Shown piece after piece: positions 50,188 to 59,405 of a stretch of DNA of 64,000 nucleotides. Location: assembly GCA_965198755.1 (NCBI GenBank), contig OZ240673.1, positions 3,906,001 to 3,970,000 of the forward strand. The letters run 5' to 3'. Position 1 is the first letter of the stretch. Each line of letters starts with the position of its first letter. The DNA is from BOG-908 sp963692875. Its GTDB lineage: Bacteria > Pseudomonadota > Alphaproteobacteria > Acetobacterales > Acetobacteraceae. The position numbers and the translations under genes are program-made. The notes under the pieces are model-generated. The model saw only the letters and a program-made list of their open reading frames with translations. It made no database searches and was not told the DNA's origin.

Positions 50188-51303
50188 GTGCGGGCCTACG
50201 CAGCGGTCGTCGACAAGAAGGGCGGTCGATTCAGATTCCAGGATCTGCAACTTGAGGACCCGCGCCCGACCGAGGTGCTCGTCCGCATGGTCTCGTGCGG
50301 CATCTGCCAGACCGACCTCCACGTCCGAGACCAGGACTATCCCGTGCCGCTTCCCCTCGTTCTTGGTCACGAAGGCGCGGGCGTTGTGGAAGCCGTCGGC
50401 TCGGGCGTCGGCTCCGTCAAGCCGGGCGACCACGTGGTGATGTCGTACCCGTCCTGTCAGGACTGCCGCTTTTGCCGGAGCGGTCGAAACGCATATTGCG
50501 AACACAGCTTCGAGCTCTGCTTTGGCGCGGCTAGATTGGACGGGAGCCAGGGTGTGCGCGGCTCCGATGACGCCAGGCCCGTGCACGGGCACTTCTTCGC
50601 TCAATCGTCGTTTTCGACTTACGCGCTGGCCGACGTGAGCAACGTCGTGAAGGTTTCGGACGACCTGTTGCTGGAGAGCCTTGCGCCGCTCGGCTGCGGG
50701 TTCCAGACCGGCGCCGGCGCGGTCCTCAAGGCGTTGAAGGTCGAAGCCGGAACCAGTCTCGCCATCATCGGCACAGGCTCGGTCGGGCTGGCGGCGGTGA
50801 TGGCCGCTCGGATCGCAGCGGCGGGTGTGATCGCTGCGGTGGACGTCACTGCAGGCCGGCTGGCCCTGGCCCGGGACCTAGGCGCTACCCATACGATCAA
50901 CGCCCGTGAAGAGGATCTGGAGGAGCGGCTGCGCGAAGTCGCGCCTCGGGGCTTCGATTACGTCCTGGAGGTCACTGCCAAGCCCGAGATGCCCGCCCTG
51001 GCGGTTCGTGTATTGGCGCCCCTCGGAGTCGCCGCCCTGGTCGGCGGCGCGCCCAAGGGCGTCGCCGCGCCGATCGACCTCGACACCCTGCTGAACGGCG
51101 GCCGGTCCGTCCGCGGCATCGTGCAGGGCGATGCGGTTCCGCAGCTCTTCATCCCCGAGCTGATCGAACACCATCGAGCTGGCCGCTTCCCCTTCGATCG
51201 GCTGCTCAGCTTCTACGACTTCCAGGACATCGAAACCGCCATCGCGGACATGCAGGCGGGCGAAGTGGTCAAACCTGTACTCAGGATCGGAGCGGAACGA
51301 TGA
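50188..51303 (+). CDS. Zinc-dependent aryl-alcohol dehydrogenase, XylB/AreB-like
   Basis: The GTG start at 50188 has GGGAG upstream. The 371-residue enzyme has catalytic zinc ligands Cys37 (SCGICQTDLH) and His61-Glu62 (LGHEGAG), a structural-zinc Cys cluster in PSCQDCRFCRSGRNAYCEH, and the NAD-binding GTGSVGLAAV. The stretch RPVHGHFFAQSSFSTYALADVSNVVKV is typical of benzyl-alcohol dehydrogenases. It converts an aromatic alcohol to the aldehyde with NAD. It is the first gene of B2; its stop overlaps the aldehyde dehydrogenase start (ATGA). Confidence 0.9.
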   Translation: MRAYAAVVDKKGGRFRFQDLQLEDPRPTEVLVRMVSCGICQTDLHVRDQDYPVPLPLVLGHEGAGVVEAVGSGVGSVKPGDHVVMSYPSCQDCRFCRSGRNAYCEHSFELCFGAARLDGSQGVRGSDDARPVHGHFFAQSSFSTYALADVSNVVKVSDDLLLESLAPLGCGFQTGAGAVLKALKVEAGTSLAIIGTGSVGLAAVMAARIAAAGVIAAVDVTAGRLALARDLGATHTINAREEDLEERLREVAPRGFDYVLEVTAKPEMPALAVRVLAPLGVAALVGGAPKGVAAPIDLDTLLNGGRSVRGIVQGDAVPQLFIPELIEHHRAGRFPFDRLLSFYDFQDIETAIADMQAGEVVKPVLRIGAER

Positions 51304-52769
51304 CAGACATGATAGCGCGTCACTGGATCGACGGGTCCTGGATCGAAGGCGGCATGTCGGGTGACAGCGCCGATCCCGCTACCGGCGAGACGATCGGCCG
51401 ATATTGGGAGGCGGACGTCGCGACGGCTCGGCGCGCCGTCGAGGCAGCGAGCACCGCTTTCCATCGGCGGGGCTGGGCCGCGGACCGGGTCCTGCGCGCC
51501 CGCGTTCTCAACGCCATGGCCGACCGTTTCGAGGCGCGGGGCGAGGAGATCGTGCGCCTGCTCGGCCGCGAGAACGGTAAGGTTCACGCCCATGGCCGCT
51601 TCGAGACGGGCATCGTGCCACAGACGCTGCGCTTCAACGCCGCCTTGGCACTCACTGATCACGGACGCGCCGCCGAAATCGCACTAGGCGGCCTATCGCT
51701 GCTTATCCGGCAGCCGGTCGGCGTGGCCGGGATCATTGCGCCGTGGAACTCGCCGGTGGCGCTGGTGATCCGCTCCTTGGCACCGGCGCTGGCCTCCGGC
51801 TGCACCGCGGCGGTGATGCTGCCGCACCAGACGGCACAGGTGAACACGCTGGTTGCGGAGATCATCTCGCAGACGCCCGACCTGCCGCGGGGCGTGGTGA
51901 ACGTCTTCACCGGCGGCCAAGAGGCTGGCGATGCGCTGGTGACCTCGCCGGACGTGCCGGTGATAAGCTTCACGGGCAGCAGCCAGACCGGCCGCACCAT
52001 CTCCGCCAATGCCGCGCCCCACATCAAGAGGCTGGGCTTAGAGCTCGGCGGCAAGACGCCGATCCTGGTCTTCGACGACGCAGACGTGGAGGCGGCCGCG
52101 CCCAAGATCGTGCAGGCGCTCACGGTGTTCTCCGGCCAGTTCTGCATGACCGGAAGCCGCCTCCTGGCTCAGGCCGGCGTCGCCGACCGGCTCCGCATTG
52201 CGGTGGCTGCGGGTCTGGAGGCGGTGCGGGTCGGGCCGGCGTCTGATCCAGAGGCCGAGATGGGCCCCTTGATCGACCGCCCCAATGTCGAGCGCGTCGA
52301 CAAGATGGTGAAGGCGGCCATTGCGGAAGGCGCGGAGCCGGTGGTCCGCGGCGGACCGCTGACGGACGGTCCGCTGGCGCGCGGCGCCTTCTACCGTCCG
52401 ACGCTGCTGGAGGTCTCCCGCTCCGAAATGGACATCGTCCAACAGGAGGTGTTCGGCCCGGTGCTGACCCTGCAGCGGTTCGAGACGGAAGCGCAGGCAA
52501 TCGAACTCGCCAACGCCACCCAATACGGCCTCAGCGCCAGCATCTGGTCGCGTGACGTCGACCGGCCGTTGCGCGTGGCGCGCGAGATTGAGGCCGGCTC
52601 GATCTGGATCAACGATTGGGCGGTGCTGCACGACCAGTTCGAGGAGGGCGGCTTCAAGCAGAGCGGCCAGGGCCGTATGCGGGGCCTCGCCGTATTGGAC
52701 GACTTCTTGGAATACAAACACATCGCCTTGAGCCCGGGCCTTGTCGAAGCCCGCTCCGCACGAGTTTGA
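51300..52769 (+). CDS. NAD(P)-dependent aldehyde dehydrogenase
   Basis: The 489-residue protein is a standard ALDH: IIAPWNSPVALVIRSLAPALASGCTAAV, SFTGSSQTGRTI, LGLELGGKTPILVFDDAD with the catalytic Glu, and FSGQFCMTGSRLL with the catalytic Cys. The C-terminal EIEAGSIWINDW and GFKQSGQGRMRGLAVLDDFLEYKHI are also normal. It probably oxidises the aldehyde produced by the preceding alcohol dehydrogenase to an aromatic acid. Overlap with the upstream gene indicates translational coupling. Confidence 0.92.
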   Translation: MTDMIARHWIDGSWIEGGMSGDSADPATGETIGRYWEADVATARRAVEAASTAFHRRGWAADRVLRARVLNAMADRFEARGEEIVRLLGRENGKVHAHGRFETGIVPQTLRFNAALALTDHGRAAEIALGGLSLLIRQPVGVAGIIAPWNSPVALVIRSLAPALASGCTAAVMLPHQTAQVNTLVAEIISQTPDLPRGVVNVFTGGQEAGDALVTSPDVPVISFTGSSQTGRTISANAAPHIKRLGLELGGKTPILVFDDADVEAAAPKIVQALTVFSGQFCMTGSRLLAQAGVADRLRIAVAAGLEAVRVGPASDPEAEMGPLIDRPNVERVDKMVKAAIAEGAEPVVRGGPLTDGPLARGAFYRPTLLEVSRSEMDIVQQEVFGPVLTLQRFETEAQAIELANATQYGLSASIWSRDVDRPLRVAREIEAGSIWINDWAVLHDQFEEGGFKQSGQGRMRGLAVLDDFLEYKHIALSPGLVEARSARV

Positions 52770-52813
52770 GCAGTACCTTCTCCAATCATCAGCTGCCGAG
52801 GAACAGAACCGCC

Positions 52814-53275
52814 ATGCCACGGTCCAACGTCGATATCGTCAAGGCCATCCTGGACAATCCTACTGACCTTGACTCAGTCAAGGCGCTGGTCGCGCCCGAC
52901 GCCACCTATGTCTCGCTCAACTACGACAATCCCGAACTGCAGCGGCTGATGCCCTGGGCGGGCACGCAGATCGGGCCCGAGGCGATCGTCAGCACCTACG
53001 AGCGCGTCGGCCGCTACTGGAAGAACGAGGGGTTCGAAATCGGCGACATCTTTGAGTCCGGCGAGAACGTCGCGGTCTTCGGCCGCTTCACCTACCGCTC
53101 CACCACGGTCGGCCGCTCGGTCACCTCGCCCTTCGCCATCCTGGCCAAGGTCCGGGACGGCAAGGTCGCCTACATGCAGTTCATGGAGGACACCTTCGCC
53201 ACCGCCTCCACGTTCCGCGTTGGCGGGACCGCCAGCTACCGCGCCGACCCCGAGGGCGGCGAGGTCGAAGCGTAA
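52814..53275 (+). CDS. SnoaL-like / NTF2-fold protein 1 of B2
   Basis: ATG 52814 (MPRSNVDIVKAILDNPTDLDSVKALVAPDATYVSLNY) opens a 153-residue NTF2-like protein with GPEAIVSTYERVGRYWKNEGFEIGDIFESGENVAVFGRFTYRSTTVGRSVTSPFAILAKVRDGKVAYMQFMED, the paired-strand signature of SnoaL/ketosteroid-isomerase-like folds. It lies 44 bp after the aldehyde dehydrogenase. Catalytic function is unknown. Confidence 0.82.
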   Translation: MPRSNVDIVKAILDNPTDLDSVKALVAPDATYVSLNYDNPELQRLMPWAGTQIGPEAIVSTYERVGRYWKNEGFEIGDIFESGENVAVFGRFTYRSTTVGRSVTSPFAILAKVRDGKVAYMQFMEDTFATASTFRVGGTASYRADPEGGEVEA

Positions 53276-53288
53276 GGGAGGACCAGAC

Positions 53289-54071
53289 ATGAGCAACGAA
53301 CAGTTCGTGCTGCTGGTCACCGTGCCGATCAAGGCGGGTTGCGAGGACGAGTACCTGGCACTCGTCAACGCGGTGAACGACGAGATGCGCCAAGAACCCA
53401 CCTTCGTGAACACGGTGCTCCACCGGAGTGCCGAAGACCCTGGGCTTTTCATGCTGCACGAAACCTGGCGCGACCGGGAGGACTTCTTCTCCGTCCAGAT
53501 GAAGAAGCCCTACCGCGCCCGCTACGAGGCGCGGCTGCCGGACCTCTTGCGCGCGCCTCGGGAACTGAAGATCTTCGAGCCGCTGCGGGCCGACTATGTC
53601 GCGCCGACGGTGGGGAGCGGCGCCGCGGTGCCTGACGAGACGTCAAAGCCCAGCCCCGTCGCGGTGCTGAAGCGCTTCTACGAGGCCGAGGGCGCCTACA
53701 TGAACGCCGGCGGCGCGGGTGGCGGGGCGAGCTTCGCCCCACTGGCTGCCACCCTCGACCCCGAGGTCGTGCTCCACCAGTCGCCCGACCTGCCCTGGGG
53801 CGGCGACTTCCAGGGCCATGCGGGTTATGAGAACTGGGCGCGTCAGATGAGCGAAGCGTTCGACCGGCTCGAAGTCAAGGACCGACAGCTCATCTCCGAG
53901 GGCGACATCGTGGTCGCCATTTGCCGTCTGGTCACTCGCTCACGCAGTAGCGGCGCGGTCGTCGACGCGCCCATGACGCAGGTGGTGACGGTCCGAGGCG
54001 AGCGGATCGTTGAGTTCAGGCCGTTCTACTGGAATGTCCCGGACTACCGCGCCGCCATCGTAGAGGGCTGA
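53289..54071 (+). CDS. ABM-domain and SnoaL-domain fusion protein
   Basis: Start ATG 53289. Residues 1-100 form an antibiotic-biosynthesis-monooxygenase (ABM) ferredoxin-like domain (FVLLVTVPIKAGCEDEYLALVNAVNDEMRQEPTFVNTVLHRSAEDPGLFMLHETWRDREDFF). Residues 125-260 form an NTF2/SnoaL domain (VAVLKRFYEAEGAYMNAG, LDPEVVLHQSPDLPWGGDFQGHAGYENWARQMSEAF, EFRPFYWNVPDY). ABM and SnoaL proteins are normally separate; here they are one polypeptide of 260 residues. A cofactor-independent oxygenase joined to a cyclase/isomerase-like partner is one reading (inference). Confidence 0.82.
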   Translation: MSNEQFVLLVTVPIKAGCEDEYLALVNAVNDEMRQEPTFVNTVLHRSAEDPGLFMLHETWRDREDFFSVQMKKPYRARYEARLPDLLRAPRELKIFEPLRADYVAPTVGSGAAVPDETSKPSPVAVLKRFYEAEGAYMNAGGAGGGASFAPLAATLDPEVVLHQSPDLPWGGDFQGHAGYENWARQMSEAFDRLEVKDRQLISEGDIVVAICRLVTRSRSSGAVVDAPMTQVVTVRGERIVEFRPFYWNVPDYRAAIVEG

Positions 54072-54075
54072 CGCC

Positions 54076-54483
54076 ATGTCCAACCGCGACGTGCTGCAGC
54101 GTTTCTACGAGGCGGAAGCGCGCTTCATGGCGGCCGCCGAGCAGCCTGACTTCGGGCCGGTCGCCGCCACCCTGCATCCTGACTGCCTGCTCTACGAGCC
54201 GGAGTCGCTGCCCTATGGCGGCGAGTGGCGGGGCCGGGACGGCGTGGAGCGCTGGATGCGGTTGTTCAAGGCGACTTGGTCGTCGCTAGAGGTGCGCGAC
54301 TCCCAGGTGTTCGGCGACGGCGATACGCTTTTCAGCCGGTCGCACGTCTATGCAACGTCGCGGCAGACCAACAAACAAACCGACTGGTTGCTGCTTCAGC
54401 AGTTAACATTGCAACAAGGCGGTATCCTGGACCTGAGGCCTTTCCACTGGGACACCGCCGCCATACTGCCTGCGCTTCGCTAA
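54076..54483 (+). CDS. SnoaL-like / NTF2-fold protein 2 of B2
   Basis: The 135-residue product (MSNRDVLQRFYEAEARFMAA...) is clearly related to the C-terminal domain of the preceding fusion protein: VAATLHPDCLLYEPESLPYGGEWRGRDGVERWMRLFKATWSSLEVRDSQ and a tail ILDLRPFHWDTAAILPA matching EFRPFYWNVPDYRAAI. The two probably arose by duplication. It starts 4 bp after the previous stop. Confidence 0.82.
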   Translation: MSNRDVLQRFYEAEARFMAAAEQPDFGPVAATLHPDCLLYEPESLPYGGEWRGRDGVERWMRLFKATWSSLEVRDSQVFGDGDTLFSRSHVYATSRQTNKQTDWLLLQQLTLQQGGILDLRPFHWDTAAILPALR

Positions 54484-54645
54484 AGTGTATTTCGTGACAA
54501 CGGCTCATTCCTGATCGAGCGCGGCTAAATCGCATCTAACCAGGTGGGATAACGTACGAAGGCTCAAGGTGGCTGAACCTCAGGCGGGATCAGTCTTAAT
54601 TTCATGGCTTGATGTTCGATAAGGATGTCGGATTGGAGAGTCGTC

Positions 54646-55677
54646 ATGGACGGTAAAGTCGCTGTGGAAGAGCATGCGACCACAAAAGCGAACAACGCCC
54701 TGTGGGACGCGGCGGGCGAGGACGATCGGAACGGCCACGCCTACGCCCAGAGCGTCGCCGCCCGTCTGATCGACCTTGACGGCCACTTGCGTGAGATGGA
54801 CCGGAGCGGAGTGGAGTTCACGATCCTGTCTCTCACCGCGCCAGGCGTGCAGTCCGTGGCCGACGCGGGTCGGGCCATCGACCTCGCGCGGTCGGCCAAC
54901 GACGAATTGGCCATCCACGTCCGCCGCCACGCCGACCGCCTGTCGGCCTTCGCGGCGGTGCCGATGCAGGCACCTGAAGCGGCCGCCGTCGAGCTGGACC
55001 GCGCGGTTGGCGAACATGGGTTTAGGGGCGCCTTGATCAACGGCTACAGCACCGTCGGCGGTGAAGAGGATGTGAAGTATCTCGACGAGGGCGCGGATGT
55101 GTTCTGGGCCAAGGCGGCCGAGCTGGACGTACCCGTTTACCTCCACCCTCGAGAGCCGCTCCCCAGCCAGCGTCGGGCGATGCAGGGCTACCCCGAGCTC
55201 GTCGGATCAGCATGGGGATTTGGCTACGAGACGGCCACACATGCCGTCCGCCTGATGCTGTCGGGCCTGTTCGACCGACATCCGACTCTACAAATCATTG
55301 TCGGGCACCTTGGCGAAGGGCTGCCGTTCCTGTTGCCGCGCTTGCAACACAGACTTGACGCTCAACGCGAAGGTACGCGTGGCGCCAAGGCCCTGCATCG
55401 CCCCAGCTACTACTTCGGCAGAAACTTCTGGTTGACTACCAGCGGCCACTTCCATGCGCGCCAGTTGACGTCCGTCATTGAGGAAATCGGCTGGGAGCGG
55501 GTGCTATTCTCGACGGACTACCCTTTCGAGGAGATGACACAGGGCGCTCGCTGGTTCGACGACTTGGCGATGGATACGGGCCAAAAGTACGCCATCGGCC
55601 GCGGCAACGCCGTGGAACTATTCAAGCTCGGCATCGGTCGAGAAGCCGAAAGGTTGGCGCGCGGCTTCGCGTCCTGA
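54646..55677 (+). CDS. Amidohydrolase-family decarboxylase, gamma-resorcylate decarboxylase-like
   Basis: ATG 54646 gives 343 residues beginning MDGKVAVEEHA, with Glu8 and His10 as in gamma-resorcylate decarboxylase. Later metal and catalytic positions are also present: VPVYLHPREPLP, IIVGHLGEGLPFLLPR and LFSTDYPFEEMT. These Mn- or Zn-dependent enzymes remove CO2 from hydroxybenzoates without oxygen. It lies 162 bp after the SnoaL genes and is probably the last gene of B2, acting on the acid made by the dehydrogenases (inference). ACMSD-like or hydrolase activity is the alternative. Confidence 0.87.
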   Translation: MDGKVAVEEHATTKANNALWDAAGEDDRNGHAYAQSVAARLIDLDGHLREMDRSGVEFTILSLTAPGVQSVADAGRAIDLARSANDELAIHVRRHADRLSAFAAVPMQAPEAAAVELDRAVGEHGFRGALINGYSTVGGEEDVKYLDEGADVFWAKAAELDVPVYLHPREPLPSQRRAMQGYPELVGSAWGFGYETATHAVRLMLSGLFDRHPTLQIIVGHLGEGLPFLLPRLQHRLDAQREGTRGAKALHRPSYYFGRNFWLTTSGHFHARQLTSVIEEIGWERVLFSTDYPFEEMTQGARWFDDLAMDTGQKYAIGRGNAVELFKLGIGREAERLARGFAS

Positions 55678-56504
55678 AAATGGTTATGGCTCAGGCCGAG
55701 CTGAGGCCGGCATGAAGGTCTGACGCCTTTGCAGGCGGACGCTTCATATGGACCTCGAGGAGCGTGCCAGCAGGCAAGGGACAGACGTTGAGCTCCGACA
55801 CATAGGCGAAGCCCCACCACAGAGCGGGACGGGGCCACGGGAGCGCCGATGATCGCGTGCTTGACGGCCACAGTGATCGTCGCGTGAGGAATACCGGCAT
55901 GTTTATGGAGGATTCGTACACGATGGCCACGGCACTCGCTTCCGCAACACTCCGATGCTAGTAGCACATACAAACAAAGCGACCCGTTTTGCATCTCTAC
56001 CCTGGCGTTGCAGAACGCCCCGTCCAACCCGCCGCGTGCAAACAGCCGGTCAGCAGCTGCGCCTACCCGCGCGCCGCCCAATCGACAGCTTCTCCGAGTG
56101 TCACAATGGGATCGTTTAAGCTGGCCAGCGCTTGGCGATTAGTTCGCACTATCGTAGCACCAGCGTGGCGAAACCCCTTCCTTGAACCTGAAGGCCGCTT
56201 AGACATTGCCGGAGGAGATCCCGCATATGGCGGCTCATTGACTGTTAGAGCGGGGTAGCTTCGCATCCATGCTCCCACAAAAGGCACGGCGGCGTAGGGG
56301 GCAGCGGCCCGATCGAAATCGCGGGGACAGCCGGGTCGCGCGATGTCATCGGCTGCTGTTGAGCCCACTCTATTCGATTTTGGCTGCATTCTCGCAAACG
56401 GGCAACAACCGACGCTCATTGCCGCAGTGTGTCGGTAATGTGGGCTTGATGGTTCACTCTCAGACGACGCTACCCGTCTCCCTCTCTTTTATGGGTTTAC
56501 CGAC
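55678..56504. other. Long gap between amidohydrolase and GST genes
   Basis: More than 800 bp without a recognisable gene. Minus-strand frames at 55518-56081 and 56063-56419 are open but show no family motif. A segment near 56080-56150 reading TNRQALASLNDPIVTLGEAVDW might be the start of an old IS5-type transposase, but this is too weak to annotate. Confidence 0.4.
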
Positions 56505-57116
56505 ATGCTGCTTTACCAGTTTCGAATGGGTACGAACCCTCGCCGTGTCATCATCTATCTCGCGGAAAAGGGGCTCGATGTTCCCCGTTATGAACTCGAC
56601 TACAAAGGGGGTGAGCAGAAATCCCCCGAGTACCTTCGCATCAACTCGGCCGGACGCGCGCCCGCGCTTGTCACCGACGATGGCGTAGCGCTCACGGAGG
56701 CGGGCGCTATCATGGAGTACTTCGAGGAGCTGTACCCGCAGCGGCCGATGATCGGTGTAGCCCCTATATCACGCGCGAAAGTCCGCGCACTTGAGCGGGT
56801 GGGCAATGACCTTTGCGTCCGTTCCCAGGCATGGCTCTGGAACCTAACGGACGCCTTTCCTGCAAAAGAGCCGCGACCTTCCAAGATTGTAGCCGAACAG
56901 GTGTATCGCTATGTCGCAGAACTCCTCGACATATTGGACGCACATATCGGCGACGCTGAATTCCTGGCGGGCGACGAACCGACGATCGCTGACTTCAGCG
57001 CGTTTGCGATATTCCAAACCGCACGGGAGCGATTTGACCAGGCGCTAGGGAATGATCACCCCCGGCTGGACAGGTGGTACAAGAACTTCCGTAAACGGCC
57101 TAGCGCCGAGTATTGA
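56505..57116 (+). CDS. Glutathione S-transferase family protein
   Basis: The 203-residue protein has the thioredoxin-like N-terminal domain (MLLYQFRMGTNPRRVIIYLAEKGLDVPRYELDYKGGEQKSPEYLRINSAGRAPALVTDDGVALTEAGAIMEYFEELYP), with the cis-Pro loop APALV and the glutathione-binding EAGAI. A helical C-terminal domain follows (FLAGDEPTIADFSAFAIFQ). It could conjugate or isomerise products of aromatic degradation. It stands alone. Confidence 0.9.
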   Translation: MLLYQFRMGTNPRRVIIYLAEKGLDVPRYELDYKGGEQKSPEYLRINSAGRAPALVTDDGVALTEAGAIMEYFEELYPQRPMIGVAPISRAKVRALERVGNDLCVRSQAWLWNLTDAFPAKEPRPSKIVAEQVYRYVAELLDILDAHIGDAEFLAGDEPTIADFSAFAIFQTARERFDQALGNDHPRLDRWYKNFRKRPSAEY

Positions 57117-57495
57117 ACGACGCCCTGTTTTCCCTGATCTCTCGTGAACGTCCTATTTTGTAGCTGAAACTTCCAATCCGAAAACGCTGCCAGCCTTGGA
57201 CCACCCTGATCCGGGACACCCCATCGCTCGGCGGAGCGCGGCAGCATGAACAGGCCTCTGTTGAGACGGTCATCCCGCCACCAGGTCCAGCCGCGGCGAC
57301 GAAGCCGAACTCAGTTTCGCGCGAACTAAGTTGAGGTGTAAGCGGCGACGCAGCGGCACGTGGCGGCGCACATCGGGATCATGATGCAAGTTGACGATGG
57401 ACGACATTCTGGTAAGCGAAAGCCCATCCCCACCTTCCACGGCTTCGTTGTAGGCGCCGACATTGCTGCCGGATTGTTGGGTCAGCGGTGCGGGC
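57117..57495. other. Gap between GST gene and IS66 remnant
   Basis: No convincing gene is seen. A 75-residue minus-strand frame (57270-57497) has no known motif and overlaps the start of the IS66 remnant. Confidence 0.35.
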
Positions 57496-58080
57496 ATGGA
57501 CGAGTGCTCATACGAGGCGCCTAAGAGCGCTCCAAAGGTACGGGTTGAGGTGACGATGCGCGCGGAGCGCCGTCGCCGGTGGAGTAGCGAAGAGAAGTTG
57601 CGGATCGTGCGTGAGACGCTGCGGCCCGATGCGGTCGCCAGTGTCGTTGCCGATCAGCATGGTATTGGGCCGGGCTGCTCTACACGTGGCGCAAGCAAAT
57701 GCTGACTGCGGCGATGGCCATGCTGGTGCAGCAGACCTTGGCCGAGGATCCGTTCGGAGGCACCGTGTTCGCCTTCCGCGGCCGACGCGCCGGAATGATC
57801 AAGCTGATCTGGCACTGTGGCGTGGGCCTTTGCATGCTGACCAAGAGGCTGGAGCAGGCCAGTTCGTGTGGCCTTCTTCAGACACGAAGGGGCGCATCAG
57901 CCTCACCTCGGCGCAGTTGGCGGCGCTGCTCGACGGTTGCGAGTGGCGTGCTCCGGCCCGTGCCCGCAGGCCAGAACTGGCTGGATAAATCCGTGGCCCG
58001 CGCCGCCATTGATGCTGGCTCCGACGCGATTGTCTCGTTCATTGTCGGCCTGTGCAGATCGACCCTGACACCCTCCCGAA
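57496..58080 (+). mobile_element. IS66-family remnant, tnpA fused to tnpB by deletion
   Basis: MDECSYEAPKSAPKVRVEV and RRRWSSEEKLRIVRETLRPDAVASVVADQHGIG is a TnpA N-terminus. After a frameshift come LLYTWRKQML and then, directly, LVQQTLAEDPFGGTVFAFRGRRAGMIKLIWHCGVGLCMLTKRLEQ from TnpB, so the end of tnpA and start of tnpB are deleted. A second shift precedes ISLTSAQLAALLDGCEWRAPARARRPELAG. The first codons of tnpC (QIDPDTLP) survive near 58054. The tnpB part is close to the IS66 copy at 3-7 kb. Confidence 0.78.
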
Positions 58081-58481
58081 GGTCATCGTCGAGTTCTCCT
58101 CGATGAACACGCTTCATGAGTTCTGGACCTCGTCCCGCTGTGCGGACGTGATGAAGCTTCGGGAGGGCTTGGCGGACCTTGATGTCTTGGCGGCGCCGGT
58201 TTCCAGCTCGCAGGCTCTCAAACGAACTGCCGTTCTTGCCGAAGGATGGTTGGACGTACCAGATCGAAGTCCGCCGCCGAGACGTTCCGACCCATCGCCC
58301 CCGCCGCAGCGTCAAGCTGACGTTGTTATGTCTGTCCGTGCGCAAGATAGCTGAGCGCTCCCAGGTCGCCGTGATCAACCCGGTCGATACCACAGCTGCG
58401 GTTCGCTACCGATACTGTTAGTTTTAACCCTTATTTAGCCTAGTCAATTTCGACACGATCGGGCATTTCGCATGCAATTCC
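58081..58481. other. Unassigned DNA right of the IS66 remnant
   Basis: The TnpC start runs on as KVIVEFSSMNTLHEFWTSSRCADVMKLREGLADLDVLAAP, which is not TnpC and is not recognised. The IS66 copy therefore ends at an unrelated junction near 58080. Confidence 0.35.
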
Positions 58482-59405
58482 CTACAAGGCCGATGCAAAA
58501 CCGTCGAGCGCCAGCCACCGCGCGAATAGATCGGGCCATTGCGCGACGAACCTGCCTGGCGCTCCCATTCCCCAGCCATGGCCCCCGCTCGGGAAGATCT
58601 GCATCTCGACCGGTATCTTCGCCTTAAGCGCGGCACTGAACATCAGTAGGCTGTTCTGCACGGGCGAAATCGCATCGTCCTCGGCCTGCGCTATGAACAG
58701 CGGCGGCGTGTCGTGATCGATCAGAGTCTCCGGCGACAAGGCTCGCAACTGTGCTGCCGTGGCACCCGGCTCTAGCAACGCGCGAAACGCGCGCGTCTTA
58801 TTGTACGGCGGCAGCATGGTGATGACTGGATAGATCAGCCCGGCGAAATCCGGCCGCGCGCCCGTCGCGTCAATGGCATCAACCGGTGCGTACCGCGGCG
58901 CCGACGGCGCGACGGCCGTCATTGCCGCCAGATGACCACCCGCTGAAAAACCAAGCACGCCGATCCGCTTCGGGTCGATGGCCATCAGAGCCGCCTGCGC
59001 TCGAATCATACGCATCGCGCGCTGGGCATCCTGGAACGGGGCGGCAGCACTCCAATTCTCCCTCGGTAGGCGGTAGATCAGTTCCAGCGCCGTCACACCC
59101 CGCGCGGCAAGCCACGCGGCGGCGGGCTCGCTCTCCATCCCGCGTTCAATCTGGAAATAGCCGCCGCCCCCTGCCACAAGAACTGCCGAGCCATTCGGCC
59201 GCGCGGGCCGATGCACGATCACCCGCGGCTTACTAATGCGGCTGATTGCCCCCTTGGCGCTCACCCGTTCCGGCTCGGCCGGGCCCATCCCATCCGGCGG
59301 TTGTCCCGGCCACAGATCAATGAACGGCAACTCCTGAGCGGATGCATGCGCCAGCACTGGCAGCACCGCCAAGCTCGCCAGCACGCCCCTCCGCGTGAAG
59401 TTCAT
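58482..59405 (-). CDS. Tat-exported alpha/beta hydrolase (esterase)
   Basis: The leader MNFTRRGVLASLAVLPVLAH has a twin arginine before a hydrophobic stretch and an AxA-type cleavage site, so the 307-residue enzyme is probably exported folded. Hydrolase motifs are GGGGYFQIE (oxyanion region), GVLGFSAGGHLAAMTA with the nucleophile Ser in GFSAGG, AEDDAIS for the acid and SGGHGWGMG for the His. The family includes acetyl-xylan and other carbohydrate esterases. The N-terminal WPGQPPDG is also typical of those. Substrate is not known. Confidence 0.88.
   Translation of the reverse strand: MNFTRRGVLASLAVLPVLAHASAQELPFIDLWPGQPPDGMGPAEPERVSAKGAISRISKPRVIVHRPARPNGSAVLVAGGGGYFQIERGMESEPAAAWLAARGVTALELIYRLPRENWSAAAPFQDAQRAMRMIRAQAALMAIDPKRIGVLGFSAGGHLAAMTAVAPSAPRYAPVDAIDATGARPDFAGLIYPVITMLPPYNKTRAFRALLEPGATAAQLRALSPETLIDHDTPPLFIAQAEDDAISPVQNSLLMFSAALKAKIPVEMQIFPSGGHGWGMGAPGRFVAQWPDLFARWLALDGFASAL

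Noticed and set aside
56063..56419. A minus-strand frame with an IS5-like N-terminal phrase
   Set aside because: About 20 residues of loose similarity are not enough to call a transposase.
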